A DNA stretch of 64,000 nucleotides, taken from positions 930,001 through 994,000 of the forward strand of contig NC_009767.1 in assembly GCF_000017805.1 (NCBI RefSeq), written 5' to 3'. The notes beneath the pieces are model-generated. The model ran no database searches and was not told the DNA's origin. It saw only the letters and a program-made list of their open reading frames with translations. Source of the stretch: Roseiflexus castenholzii DSM 13941 (GTDB lineage Bacteria > Chloroflexota > Chloroflexia > Chloroflexales > Roseiflexaceae). A program made the translations under genes and the position numbers. This document shows positions 20,128 to 29,305 of the stretch, one piece after another; position 1 is the first letter of the stretch, and each line of letters opens with the position of its first letter.

Positions 20128-21315
20128 TCAACGGCGTCCGAAGCGCATCACCGCCATACCGACGCCAACGACGGCAATCGCAATCAGGGCAACACCGACC
20201 AACCCCCAGAGCGTGGATGTCAGCACGGTCACCCGGAATTCTGCCGAGTCGGAGGCGCCCTCATCAGTCCGCGCGGTCAAGTTCACCACGTAGTCGCCGG
20301 CGATTGCCTGGTTCGAGGGTTGAATATTTGCCGTGACCTCAACGGTCTGGTTATTTGCCAGTTCGGAAATGGTTTGCGGCTCAAACTCGACCGTCCATCC
20401 AATGGGTGGTGATGCGCTCAATTGGATGTTGCGGGCCGGCGCGCTGCCGGTATTGCGCACAACCAACTTAATGGCTGTCTTCTCGCCAATGCGCGCTTCG
20501 CCGGAGAGGCGCCCATCGGGCGTGGTGAGCACCAGTTGCGGCTGACCGGTCAGTTCGGCGACAAGGGTTGTCGTAGCGCGATACTCGCCACCCTGCACCA
20601 GTACGGGGATTTCATACGAGCCAGCCGGTATATCGGGGAGTGGTCGCACCTCGAGGCTCAGACTCTTCGACTCGTTCGGACCAAACGGAATGCTTGTGAT
20701 ACTTTGACCGCCAAACCGGAAATCAATCTGGAACCCACGCGGCGCTTCTGCTATCAGACTGACCGGCGTCTCCCGGTCGCTTTCGTTCTTCACGGTTATG
20801 TTGTACCGGAACGTCGTGCCGGACGTTCCACGGAGTCGGGGTAGATCGACATCGAGGGTAAGCCCTGTGGACGACGTTTCTTTATCCTTAAGTATCAACT
20901 CAATCGGCAGCGTCACCTCGCGCGTTTCACCGCTGGCGACGATAGTGAGCCGATACGTTCCTGCCGCCACATCCTTCGGCGGCTCGACACGGAAATCGAC
21001 CGATGCCTCGTTTTTCGGATAGACGTAGACCGCCTGAATAACTTTGCCATCGCCGCGGAAACTGACGTTCCAGCCGTCGGGAGCATTGCGCGTGGTAAGA
21101 CGCACAATCTGCGGCGTGGTATCGGTTCCCAGCGTCAACCGGATGGTTGTCGGGTCGCCGATGATGGCTTCCTGAACCGGATAACGGGTAAATAGAAAGA
21201 GATCACGGGGAGTCTGCTGCGGATCCTGTTCCTGCGCCTGCACAGGAGCGGCGGCGCTCACCGTCAGGACAACAAGTGTGATGAAGACGATCATCAGGCG
21301 TAATGCTCGCATCAT
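20128..21315 (-). CDS. Secreted, membrane-anchored NEW3-domain protein
   Basis: A 395-residue extracytoplasmic protein. A signal peptide (hydrophobic IVFITLVVLTVSAAAPVQA) is followed by about three beta-sandwich repeats of the NEW3/NPCBM-associated type: AGTYRLTIVASGETREVTLP, PAGSYEIPVLVQGGEYRA, and IAGDYVVNLTARTDEGASDS. One C-terminal membrane helix with a basic tail (RFGRR) closes it. ATG 21315 (or 21312) follows AAGGAG. It is the first gene of the operon with the ABC ATPase and permease, and may present substrate or anchor the exporter at the surface (inference). Confidence 0.8.
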   Translation of the reverse strand: MMRALRLMIVFITLVVLTVSAAAPVQAQEQDPQQTPRDLFLFTRYPVQEAIIGDPTTIRLTLGTDTTPQIVRLTTRNAPDGWNVSFRGDGKVIQAVYVYPKNEASVDFRVEPPKDVAAGTYRLTIVASGETREVTLPIELILKDKETSSTGLTLDVDLPRLRGTSGTTFRYNITVKNESDRETPVSLIAEAPRGFQIDFRFGGQSITSIPFGPNESKSLSLEVRPLPDIPAGSYEIPVLVQGGEYRATTTLVAELTGQPQLVLTTPDGRLSGEARIGEKTAIKLVVRNTGSAPARNIQLSASPPIGWTVEFEPQTISELANNQTVEVTANIQPSNQAIAGDYVVNLTARTDEGASDSAEFRVTVLTSTLWGLVGVALIAIAVVGVGMAVMRFGRR

Positions 21316-21513
21316 CGGTCTCCTTATCCTGAGCAAGGTACGTAGCACTGCCTCGAACGAGACGAAGGGCAGTTTTCGAACGCAAAATTATAGGTGATGA
21401 TGATTGGAGGAACGTTGGTCGCGTATTAACGTTCTCTAAGAGCCTGTCCAGAACCTGGAGGGTTGAGTCGTCTAGCGGTGAGAGCAAGGGGTGAGAGGGA
21501 TGCCCGTCCTCTA

Positions 21514-21663
21514 ATACCAATGACGATTGAAGATACCGCATGCTGGTCATTCCGAGCCCTTCGCTTCGCTCAGGGTAAACGCAGCGAGGAATCGGCGCGG
21601 GTCGCGCACGACCCCGCGCGCTGCTCGGGGTGACCATGCCGGATGGTCACAGGTCATTGGTAT
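21514..21663 (+). repeat. MITE-like element, copy 2
   Basis: A 150-bp element, ATACCAATGAC at its left end and GTCATTGGTAT at its right end, with the two family hairpins inside. A perfect 14-bp palindrome GCCGGCTAGCCGGC follows at 21666-21679. It lies in the 659-nt gap between the NEW3 gene and the response regulator. Confidence 0.8.
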
Positions 21664-21703
21664 AAGCCGGCTAGCCGGCGCGCAATCTCATCAGGATTGG
21701 CAG

Positions 21704-21736
21704 TGACCACGCCGGATGGTCACAGGTCATTGGTAT
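21704..21736 (+). repeat. Solo right end of the MITE-like element
   Basis: A 33-bp copy of only the right end: the TGACCAC/GTGGTCA-type hairpin (one mismatch) and GTCATTGGTAT, 40 bp after the full copy. Its terminal bases contribute to a -10 promoter box. Confidence 0.7.
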
Positions 21737-21739
21737 AAT
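21731..21739 (+). promoter_or_regulatory. Extended -10 promoter formed at a MITE end
   Basis: TGGTATAAT starts inside the element terminus (TGGTAT) and is completed by the flanking AAT. It is identical to the extended -10 boxes of ftsH and dnaN and points at the response regulator gene 236 nt downstream. No -35 hexamer is seen. Confidence 0.45.
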
Positions 21740-21974
21740 TCTTCGCCAGGGATGCGTTGCTGCGGGAAGGTCGTCCGGCGCCGGCTTGTGAGATGTGTCG
21801 CACATGAATCCCGATTGTGCGTATCTTCTTGAGGCGCACGAACGGTTTCTCTACGTAGCGCCCAACGCCGTCGTCGTCCTGATGATGTATCCTTCGTTGC
21901 TCCCCGTCTACAAAGCGTTGGGCGCTATGAATGATGATGGTTGTGACAACATCTGGGCGGACAGGAGACGTGCG

Positions 21975-22376
21975 ATGAAAGAGGTGCGCCAGGGAAGGAT
22001 TCTGGTAGTGGAAGAGGACTACGATCTGGGACGACTCTTTGAGGCGATGCTCAGCATCGAGGGATACCACGTCACCGTAACCCGTCATCCTGATGAAGCG
22101 CACCGCCTCCTCCCTCAACTCGAACCGAACCTGATCGTCTTCGACTGGTCGTTTCACAATACCAGAGGCTACGTATGGATTGATGAACTGCGCACCTCGA
22201 ACCACACGGCGCACATCCCGGTGTTGCTGGTCTGCGGTGCGCCGCCGCCGCGCAGTATCTATGAAATGTTGGCGAATGCGGGTGTGCCGATCATCGAAAA
22301 GCCATTCGATCTGATCGCATTTAACCGTTGTATTGCAGCGCTTATGCATTCACGAGAACGCGCCATCGGCGCGTGA
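21975..22376 (+). CDS. Single-domain response regulator receiver protein
   Basis: A 133-residue CheY-like receiver with no output domain. ILVVEEDYDLG provides the acidic pair, LIVFDWSF the phospho-accepting Asp, and PIIEKPFD the conserved Lys. ATG 21975 follows GGACAGGAGACGTGCG; a 60-codon upstream reading has no homology to receivers. No kinase is adjacent; the histidine kinase at 24522-26960 is the only one in the window. The gene converges with the VTT protein gene, 4 nt apart. Confidence 0.82.
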   Translation: MKEVRQGRILVVEEDYDLGRLFEAMLSIEGYHVTVTRHPDEAHRLLPQLEPNLIVFDWSFHNTRGYVWIDELRTSNHTAHIPVLLVCGAPPPRSIYEMLANAGVPIIEKPFDLIAFNRCIAALMHSRERAIGA

Positions 22377-22380
22377 GGTT

Positions 22381-22956
22381 CTATGTCGCTCCGCCGAAGA
22401 GCGCGATCATGCCAAAGCGCACGAGTCGCGCCAGAAAGACGGCGATGAGGAAGATCCAGTACGGCAGCCCCATGGCTCCTGCCGTGATTCCTGCCACATC
22501 GAACGCAGGGTTGGGCGGCGCCGAGAGCGCAAACAGCACGAAGAATGCGCGCCAGGGATGTTCGAGTTGCCGTTGCACCCAACGGTAGAACCGCGTCTGT
22601 TCCACCACGCCGCGCCCCGACCGTCCCACGAAAAATCCGACCGACTCGCCAATCACCGAACCGAGCGCGCCTGCAATGCCAACCCCGACCATGCTCAAGC
22701 CAGGGGAAAGCGCCGCAACCAGACCGAAATAAGGAATTGGGATCACAATGGTGGCGTTGGAGATCAGCGTGATCAAAAAGACTCCAAGATAACCAAACGC
22801 TCCCAGACGGTAAGCCAGATCCGGCGGAATCGTGAGGTAGGCGATGATATTCAGCGTAATGGCGATGGCAGCAACCAGCACCGGACGCATCCAGGCGCGC
22901 CGGCGGGTTGGAATTGCGTTTTGCTTGCCGGTCGCCTGGCTTCCTGCTTCTGACAC
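22381..22956 (-). CDS. VTT-domain (SNARE-associated, DedA/YqaA-like) membrane protein
   Basis: A 191-residue integral membrane protein with four to five hydrophobic segments and the VTT signature: VIPIPYFGLVAALSPGLSMV, ALGSVIGESVGFFVGR, and ALSAPPNPAFDVAGITAGAM. DedA-superfamily members act as lipid scramblases or help maintain membrane potential; the role of this one is unknown. ATG 22956 or an internal ATG near 22890 could start it. It lies downstream of the anti-sigma gene and may be the last gene of that transcript. Confidence 0.78.
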   Translation of the reverse strand: MSEAGSQATGKQNAIPTRRRAWMRPVLVAAIAITLNIIAYLTIPPDLAYRLGAFGYLGVFLITLISNATIVIPIPYFGLVAALSPGLSMVGVGIAGALGSVIGESVGFFVGRSGRGVVEQTRFYRWVQRQLEHPWRAFFVLFALSAPPNPAFDVAGITAGAMGLPYWIFLIAVFLARLVRFGMIALFGGAT

Positions 22957-22987
22957 ACGGAACCTCAGAGATACAAATCCTCAACTC

Positions 22988-23764
22988 CTAACCCCTGGAC
23001 CTTCGCCAGAGCCAGACACCGCCTGCCAGCACCACGATGACGGCCACGACCAGCAGGAGCGTTGGATCAGGAGCGCCGGCGGGTGTCGATGGCTCTGCAA
23101 GTGGCGTCGGTTGCGCCAGATCGACCGTTCCCGGAGACGAAATCGCGGGTGGCGCGATCGTCGGCTGTGGCGCGACTTCTGGCTGCATGGCGAGTTCAGG
23201 CGTTGCTCTGATCGTCGTCAGCGCCTGTGGCGTGCCCGCTTCCGCGCCGTTATCGAGCGCGGCCGGCGCTGCGGCGCCACCGTGTGGGATCGGCGCTGTC
23301 ACCGTAGATCCCGGGATGCTTTCGCGCACTTCTGCGGCGGTCGTGGGCGGTTCGGTCGGCGCAACAGCGAATGGTGCAGCGGCGGGAGCAGTTGGCTGAA
23401 CCGCCATCGACGGAGCGCCCGCTCTCATTGACCCAAGCACGTTGAGCACCCCAATTGCGACGATCAGCACCCCTGCAAAGACACCGGCAACCTGGAGCAG
23501 TCGTCCCCAACCCAGGCGCGCGGCGGGTGGTCGCTGTGCAGCAATCCTGGCAGGATCAAGGGTAAACGAGCGGGGCGGACGCAGCGGCTCCAGGTCGCGC
23601 AGCGCCTGCACGGTTGCGCGCATCTCTTCATATGCCAGGCGCAGCGCCGCATCTTCCTGGAGCCGGCGCTCAAGAGCACGGCGCTCATCGGCGCTTACCT
23701 GCCCGTCGATATAGGCAGAAAGGATCTCCAGATCATGCTCGCTCAGTTGTGGTTGCGTCGTCAT
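22988..23764 (-). CDS. Transmembrane anti-sigma factor-like protein
   Basis: A 258-residue protein. The N-terminal 70 residues (LSAYIDGQVSADERRALERRL) match the anti-sigma domain found in ZAS-like proteins but without the His-x3-Cys-x2-Cys zinc site. A membrane segment near residues 88-110 separates it from a long Pro/Ala/Thr-rich extracytoplasmic part, and a second hydrophobic segment with a basic tail (RRSRG) ends it. It follows the ECF sigma gene by 56 nt, the usual sigma/anti-sigma order, so it probably holds that sigma factor at the membrane. Confidence 0.78.
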   Translation of the reverse strand: MTTQPQLSEHDLEILSAYIDGQVSADERRALERRLQEDAALRLAYEEMRATVQALRDLEPLRPPRSFTLDPARIAAQRPPAARLGWGRLLQVAGVFAGVLIVAIGVLNVLGSMRAGAPSMAVQPTAPAAAPFAVAPTEPPTTAAEVRESIPGSTVTAPIPHGGAAAPAALDNGAEAGTPQALTTIRATPELAMQPEVAPQPTIAPPAISSPGTVDLAQPTPLAEPSTPAGAPDPTLLLVVAVIVVLAGGVWLWRRSRG

Positions 23765-23820
23765 CGTATCTGTTCGTCGGTGCAGTCAATCCGACATGCA
23801 CCCATTCGCCGCGCCATCCG

Positions 23821-24426
23821 TCACTCTTCCCCTTCATGACGAAATCGCAACGGGAGAAGTTCCTCCTGGCGCAGCACGTCACGAAGGCGAGCGCGCCCGC
23901 GACTCAGGCGCGACTTGATCGTTCCCAGGTTGGCGCCGGTTACCTCGGCGATTTCCTCATACGTCAGCCCTTGCAGATCGCAGAGCACGACGACCAGGCG
24001 CTGATCGACCGGCAGTTGCGTCAGTCCGGCTTCGATGGCGCGTGCCAGTTCGCGACGCAGCGCAAATTCGTCGGGTGTCTCCGATGTATCGGCAATCTGA
24101 AACGATGATGGTTCTTCAGCGGAGGTCTCGCCAGCCGCGTCGAGTGAAACGACCGGGCGACGCTGGCGCGCTCGCAGCGCATCATAACAGACGTTGGTGG
24201 CAATCCGAAACACCCACGAACGAAAGGACCCGCCGCGAAAGGCATCCAGATGGCGGTACGCCGACAGAAACGCATCCTGGGTGGCGTCCGCCGCGCTGTC
24301 GGCATCGCCAAGCAGTCGATAGCACAGGTTGTAGACGCGCCCTTCGTAGAGCCGCACCAGTGCGTTGAAGCTTTCGACATCGCCACGCTGTGCAGCCGCG
24401 ACCAGGCGCAATTCTTCGTTTGCCAC
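23821..24426 (-). CDS. ECF-type RNA polymerase sigma factor
   Basis: A 201-residue sigma-70 family ECF protein. Region 2 is seen as YNLCYRLLGDADSAADATQDAFLSAY and FRSWVFRIATNVCYD; region 4 as LPVDQRLVVVLCDLQGLTYEEIA with TIKSRLSRGRARL. The start is GTG 24426 after GGGAGCGGAGCA. The partner anti-sigma gene follows. A GGAAC element sits upstream on the same strand (24496-24492), as at many ECF-dependent promoters, so autoregulation is possible. Confidence 0.9.
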   Translation of the reverse strand: MANEELRLVAAAQRGDVESFNALVRLYEGRVYNLCYRLLGDADSAADATQDAFLSAYRHLDAFRGGSFRSWVFRIATNVCYDALRARQRRPVVSLDAAGETSAEEPSSFQIADTSETPDEFALRRELARAIEAGLTQLPVDQRLVVVLCDLQGLTYEEIAEVTGANLGTIKSRLSRGRARLRDVLRQEELLPLRFRHEGEE

Positions 24427-24461
24427 TGCTCCGCTCCCGCCAAACGTTCTCGAGCAGGAGT

Positions 24462-24467
24462 ATTATA
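24462..24467 (-). promoter_or_regulatory. -10 box before the ECF sigma gene
   Basis: TATAAT on the minus strand 36 nt before the GTG start, with a poor -35. A separate GGAAC motif at 24496-24492 could be an ECF-type -35 element; its matching -10 is not clear. Confidence 0.4.
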
Positions 24468-24521
24468 CTCGTTGTTTTCGCTGTGAAAAACGTTCCCTAT
24501 GCCCGGCGGAGGCTCAGGGCA

Positions 24522-26960
24522 TCATGAGGCGATCCTTGTGCTTTCATTTTCAACGCGCAATGCTTCGCTGCTGTAGCGCAACGGCGTGCTCTGCCCACCT
24601 TCAATGTTCAACGCGCCGCTCTCCTTTCTGCCCTCTCTCTTTTTGCCCTTCACCCGCAGGGTCACGGTTGTTCCCTGCCCCGGCTGTGATTCGATGGTCA
24701 GCGTGGCGCCAATGATCCGCGCTCGCTCGCGCATCGAGAAGATGCCGAAACCGTTTGTCTGCGATGACTGTTGGGGATCGAAGCCATGCCCGTTGTCTGA
24801 GACGCGGCACGTCCATCCATGCTGCTCTGCCTCGATAGACACATCCAATCGATCCGGGCGCGCATGTTGCAGCGCGTTGACAATCGCCTGCTGGATGATC
24901 CGGTAGGCATGGCGCGAGGTGAATTCGTCTAGCGGATAGACCACCGTGGCGCCATGGATCGTCGCCTGAACCTGGTAGAGATTGCAGATTTCCTGCGTAA
25001 ACGCCTGGATAGAAAGACCCAGGTGCGTTCCGCCAACAATCGGCGGTTGCAGATGGCGCAGAATACTGCGCAGTTCCCTGGTCGTTCTGACAGCGCGCTC
25101 CCGGTATGCTTCGCATATCGAGATGATGGTATCTGCGGGAGCGCCTGTCTGCACGCTCTGTTCGATCTGTGTCAGCCCAAACGGAAGAGCGCCTAACACT
25201 GGCAGGACGCCGTCGTGAATCTCCTGCGCAATGCGCTCACGTTCCTGTTCCTGCGCCGCAATCATCAATGCCGGCACTTCTGAGAGACGTTGAATTTGTG
25301 CGCGAATATGCATGGCATGTGCCAGCATGGTTGCCAGCAGGCCGATCAGACGTTCATCTTCTTCATCGAGCGGTTCCGGTACGTGACGCGCTCCGACATA
25401 CAGGGTTCCCAGCAGTTCTCCTTCGCTGGCGAGTTGACAGATGACCGCAGGCGTTTCAGGAAGGCACGTTGTATCGGCATGCGGCGGATTCGCCTGGCGT
25501 ATCTCGATGATCGTCGCGGTCGCCAGCCATATCCGATCCGACGCAAGCGCGTGGCGTACCGCAACCCAATCCGACATCACCGCCTGGCGTATCAGTGTAG
25601 CGCCCTGTTGCACCAAGGCATCGAGGTCAGATGTCTGGTTCATGCGCGTCGCAAAGTCGAGCGTTGCCTGGTAGTGATGCTGGTGCCGCAGGAAAAAGCG
25701 TCGATACAGACGACGAAACGGACTGTCGGTGTGCCAGAAGAGAGTGGTTGCGAATGTTGCGCTCCAGAGCGCCATAAACAGCAAGCCGTCAACCGGTGTG
25801 CGGAAGATGCCGATCAGAACAATAACCATCACAACGCACGCGATGGCAGCGCTCAGGTAGATCATCGCCAGGACGTTCAGAACGCGCCCGCGATACGCGA
25901 AACTCTGGTAGCGCAGCATTGCATAGGCTGTGCCGGTGCAGAGGATGAGCAGACAAAAGAGGAATGGCTGAAGCGAAGTCCACAAGGGCGCGCGGTATGT
26001 CAGTAGATAATACGCGCTTGCCAGGGTCAGCGGTCCTGCGCCGAGTCCCCACGACATCAACAACACCCACATCTGATCGGCAATTGAGCGGTCGCCGCGC
26101 CATGCCCAGAACCCTACCCGTCCCAGAAACGCTGCCAGCCCGATCAGCATTGTGACGCCGTTGATCGCACTGGCGACTCCGGGCGCGGAACCGCGCCATG
26201 GCTGAAGGAGTGGCACAAATTCGAGCATGCTGTCAAGATGCAGGGTCATTGCTGCCAGACCAATGGGATGGAGCGCGAAGCGCAAAAATGCAAATCGCGG
26301 GAGTGGTCGCGGCGTCAGCAGCGCCAGATGATGCAGCAGCGGTCCAATCCACGCCATACTGCTCACAATAGTGAAGGCAGTGTAATACCGTCCCTCTGCA
26401 TCGTTCAACCCGTGAAACAGCCCGGCAATCGCCAGCGCCAGCACCAGGAACAGTGCGGCGAACACCCGGTTCGCCTCGGTGTGCGGTTGCGCCAGCAGTA
26501 CGACGAGCGCCAGCGTCCAGACAACCAGAATGATCGGGATGATTCCCGCCTGCAACTGAAGCACGTGGAGCCACGTCAACCGCAGCACCGGCACTCGAAC
26601 TATCAGCGGCTCGCCGCCGCGACGAATGATGAGATCGACCAGATTGCTCTGGTTGTGACTATCGGCATAGCGCTCCAACTCCCTATATGGCCACGTAAGT
26701 GCTGAAACGTCATTGATCATCTCGATGCAATCCCCGGTTTGCAACGCGCCGCTTGCCATGCCGGGCCAGGACGGCGGCGTAATCGGCGACACGGCGTTGC
26801 ACCTGATCGCACCCTGCCACAACGGCAGAATGCCGATCGATGGCTGCCCAAGGAGGTTGAGCGCACTGATGAAACTGATGGTTCCCGCAATGAGCGGCGC
26901 ACCGGCGAAGATCAGCAGAACAGATGCCTGCCAGGGGAAAGGATGGCGCTTTGTGTCCAT
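24522..26960 (-). CDS. Membrane histidine kinase, PDZ-7TM-GAF-HisKA_3 type
   Basis: An 812-residue NarL-class sensor kinase. An N-terminal membrane segment (about 12-37) leads to a PDZ-like outer domain near 62-126 (GALQTGDCIEMINDV, IRRGGEPLIVRV). Several hydrophobic segments follow between about 138 and 390, then a GAF-like region near 420-560. The HisKA_3 box is QERERIAQEIHDG with phospho-acceptor His582, and the ATPase has NALQHA, DNGHGFDP and GFGIFSMRERA. ATG 26960 gives a sensible cytosolic tip; a longer reading adds 41 unsupported codons. The 30-residue tail after TLRVKG is low-complexity and may be a spurious extension. No NarL-type partner is adjacent. Confidence 0.88.
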   Translation of the reverse strand: MDTKRHPFPWQASVLLIFAGAPLIAGTISFISALNLLGQPSIGILPLWQGAIRCNAVSPITPPSWPGMASGALQTGDCIEMINDVSALTWPYRELERYADSHNQSNLVDLIIRRGGEPLIVRVPVLRLTWLHVLQLQAGIIPIILVVWTLALVVLLAQPHTEANRVFAALFLVLALAIAGLFHGLNDAEGRYYTAFTIVSSMAWIGPLLHHLALLTPRPLPRFAFLRFALHPIGLAAMTLHLDSMLEFVPLLQPWRGSAPGVASAINGVTMLIGLAAFLGRVGFWAWRGDRSIADQMWVLLMSWGLGAGPLTLASAYYLLTYRAPLWTSLQPFLFCLLILCTGTAYAMLRYQSFAYRGRVLNVLAMIYLSAAIACVVMVIVLIGIFRTPVDGLLFMALWSATFATTLFWHTDSPFRRLYRRFFLRHQHHYQATLDFATRMNQTSDLDALVQQGATLIRQAVMSDWVAVRHALASDRIWLATATIIEIRQANPPHADTTCLPETPAVICQLASEGELLGTLYVGARHVPEPLDEEDERLIGLLATMLAHAMHIRAQIQRLSEVPALMIAAQEQERERIAQEIHDGVLPVLGALPFGLTQIEQSVQTGAPADTIISICEAYRERAVRTTRELRSILRHLQPPIVGGTHLGLSIQAFTQEICNLYQVQATIHGATVVYPLDEFTSRHAYRIIQQAIVNALQHARPDRLDVSIEAEQHGWTCRVSDNGHGFDPQQSSQTNGFGIFSMRERARIIGATLTIESQPGQGTTVTLRVKGKKREGRKESGALNIEGGQSTPLRYSSEALRVENESTRIAS

Positions 26961-27450
26961 GACGTTTGCTGCTTGGTGTTCCAGAGATGGTATTGTCGCT
27001 GATCGGTGAACACGTGTGGACGATGGCGTTCTGATGGCGATCTGCTTTTTGAACTCAGGAGAGGCAAACGTTGCGCACTCCAAAAACGACCGGATAGGGT
27101 GCGTCGTTTCTGCGCAGATGCCCGGATGGGCAGTGTGAAGTTTCGATAGAAACCGCTCATTCTTGCAAGGGGCGCAAGGTGGCTTGTACGCTCATATAGT
27201 ATCATAAAGGCATAACTCGTTTGTTAATTATTGAGCATTCCGATATGAAAAAGGTGTGACGCTTGCCGGTCCGCCAAATATGCGGTACAGTTCTGGCGCT
27301 GTTGTGCCAACGGTCGTGGAGCGAACGGCGTTGCCTGAGCGAACCAGAAGTCGAGATTGACCGTTATGCTGAACACAACGAGATCTGGCGGGCGTCCGCG
27401 TACCCGGAGATGAACGCCTCAATGCAGGCATCTTCGACAAACACAATCCA
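26961..27450. other. Divergent intergenic region, no gene
   Basis: 490 bp between the histidine kinase and the O-antigen ligase-like gene. It contains an AT-richer centre (27190-27240) likely to hold the kinase promoter, and a candidate promoter for the ligase gene at 27263-27291. A 63-codon reading at 27263-27454 starts inside that promoter and resembles nothing known. Confidence 0.5.
27263..27291 (+). promoter_or_regulatory. Candidate promoter of the O-antigen ligase-like gene
   Basis: TTGCCG (27263-27268), 17-bp spacer, TACAGT (27286-27291). It would give a leader of about 150 nt. Confidence 0.4.
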
Positions 27451-28908
27451 ATGAGTCTTTTATCACATTCTCCCCGTGATGACCTGGCGATAACGCTGGG
27501 ACGCAGCCCGCTGATAGCGGCGCTGGCGGCGGTGCTGCTCGGTGTGATTGGCGGCGCTGGAGTGGCGTTCGGTCCGTTCTGGCTGGGTTTTGCGGCGCTG
27601 GCGGCGCTCATGGGCGTCTATGCGCTGCTGATCGACACCCGCGTCGGACTGGCGGTGGTGATCGGCATTGCCACCATCATTCCGTTTGCCACATTGCCCT
27701 TTCGCGCTGTAGTGACCCCGACGCTCCTGACACTGGCGCTGGCGGCGCTTATGGGGGTCTGGTCGCTACGGTTGCTGGTGCGCCGCGACGAGCGCCTGAT
27801 CGTCACGCCGATTGGTTTGGCGATCATCGGTTTTTTGGGGATTACGCTGTTTGCCTTTCTACTCGGTTCCAATGCCAGTCCTGAACCCTCGCTGATCCAC
27901 AACTATGTCAAATTTGTGATGGCGACGCTCTTCTTCTTCAGCGTTGTTAATTGTGTGCGCGACCGTGAGACGGTGCGCTGGGTCATCCGTTTTCTGATCA
28001 TCGGTGCTGCGCTGTCCGCATTGATAGCCCTGGTTCTGTACGTTATTCCCGATCAACTGGCGCTTCAGATTCTGGTATCGTTTGGGCGTATCGGCTATCC
28101 GACCGAAGGGCGTGTGCTGCGGTATGTTGAGGATGATCCCAACGGCTTGATGCGCGCCATCGGTCTCTCGGTTGATCCCAACAGTTTTGGCGGGATGCTG
28201 GCATTGATCGGCGCCCTGGCAGCGACTCAGGCGGTGAGCGAACGTCCGGCGCTGCCGCGACGGTTGTTGCTGATCGCTACCGGCGCAATCCTGCTGGCGT
28301 TGTTCCTGACCTACTCGCGCGCAGCGCTTGGCGGCATGATCGTTGCGGCGATGTATGTGGCGACACTGCGCTATCGGCGGCTCTGGTGGGTCATCCTGGC
28401 GGTTGGAGCGCTGGCTGCCGCGCTCTTCATCGGGCTTGGCGTCGGGGAACGTTTCGTTGAGCGCGTGGTTGAGGGGGTGCAGTTCCGCGACCGGGCGAAC
28501 CAGATGCGCCTGGCGGAGTACCAAAACGCAATTGCGATCATTCAGGCATATCCGGTATTCGGCATTGGTTTTGGTCAGGCGCCGGAGATCGATCTGGTGG
28601 CGGGAGTGTCGAGCATCTACCTGGCGATTGCACAACGCACCGGTCTGGTCGGTCTGACAGCGTTCCTGAGCATCATAGCCTGGTTTTTCGCGCGCAACTG
28701 GAGTGTGCTGCGCGCTGCGGCACGCTCAGGCGATGAAGAGCGCGCTGCGTGGCTGGTGGCGCTCCAGGCGGCGCTGGCGGCGGCATTGGCGGTGGGTTTG
28801 CTCGATCACTATTTCTTCAATATCGAGTTCAGCCACATGAGCGCGCTGTTGTGGGGCACAGTCGGTCTGGCAGTGGCGATTGAAGGATTGGAAGAGGAGA
28901 CAGATTGA
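27451..28908 (+). CDS. O-antigen ligase/polymerase-like (Wzy_C) membrane protein
   Basis: A 485-residue integral membrane protein with about 12 hydrophobic segments and one large loop in the second half, the layout of WaaL/Wzy proteins. Family landmarks are FLTYSRAALGGM before a membrane segment and the loop motif YPVFGIGFGQAPE with the conserved Gly-x-Gly. Members ligate or polymerise lipid-linked glycans on the outer face of the membrane. No polysaccharide genes are adjacent, so its acceptor is unknown. ATG 27451 is the first codon that keeps the full first segment. Confidence 0.82.
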   Translation: MSLLSHSPRDDLAITLGRSPLIAALAAVLLGVIGGAGVAFGPFWLGFAALAALMGVYALLIDTRVGLAVVIGIATIIPFATLPFRAVVTPTLLTLALAALMGVWSLRLLVRRDERLIVTPIGLAIIGFLGITLFAFLLGSNASPEPSLIHNYVKFVMATLFFFSVVNCVRDRETVRWVIRFLIIGAALSALIALVLYVIPDQLALQILVSFGRIGYPTEGRVLRYVEDDPNGLMRAIGLSVDPNSFGGMLALIGALAATQAVSERPALPRRLLLIATGAILLALFLTYSRAALGGMIVAAMYVATLRYRRLWWVILAVGALAAALFIGLGVGERFVERVVEGVQFRDRANQMRLAEYQNAIAIIQAYPVFGIGFGQAPEIDLVAGVSSIYLAIAQRTGLVGLTAFLSIIAWFFARNWSVLRAAARSGDEERAAWLVALQAALAAALAVGLLDHYFFNIEFSHMSALLWGTVGLAVAIEGLEEETD

Positions 28909-29305
28909 AGGTGCGAAGGTCGCTCGTGGGGTCGTGGAACACAGTACACCAACGATCGCGCACTGCAATGTGCAGGAGTGTGGCAGCGCCAGCAATCTGC
29001 GCCTGTATGTGAGATCGCCCGCAATGAACCGTGGCAAGCGCATTTATGGTCTCAAGGGTTGCGGCTGACCTCGATGGTCAGCCGCGCATCACTGGTGACG
29101 CCGTTGATATGGGGGCGTATGCGTATTGTGGAACTCCGGCGTTCATCTACCTGTCGCTCGTGGTGCGGTGAGCGCGGCTCTCGGGTGGAGCGTTTTGTGG
29201 GTGCGAGGGGCGTTTTCGGGGTCTCGAAGCCTTTTTCTTTTCACCCCATGCCCCCTCTTTGGCGTTGCTAGAGAGGTGTTGAAATATTCTGGCGCTCCAG
29301 AACGG
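28909..29305. other. Intergenic region, nothing recognised
   Basis: 397 bp between convergent genes (O-antigen ligase-like gene on plus, threonine aldolase on minus). Short open readings exist on the plus strand but have no start site or homology. A GGGGT...ACCCC pairing around a pyrimidine-rich stretch near 29218-29248 is the only structure noted. Confidence 0.4.

Noticed and set aside
27263..27454. 63-codon ORF before the O-antigen ligase-like gene
   Set aside because: It starts inside a promoter-like sequence, has no homology, and overlaps the next gene start.
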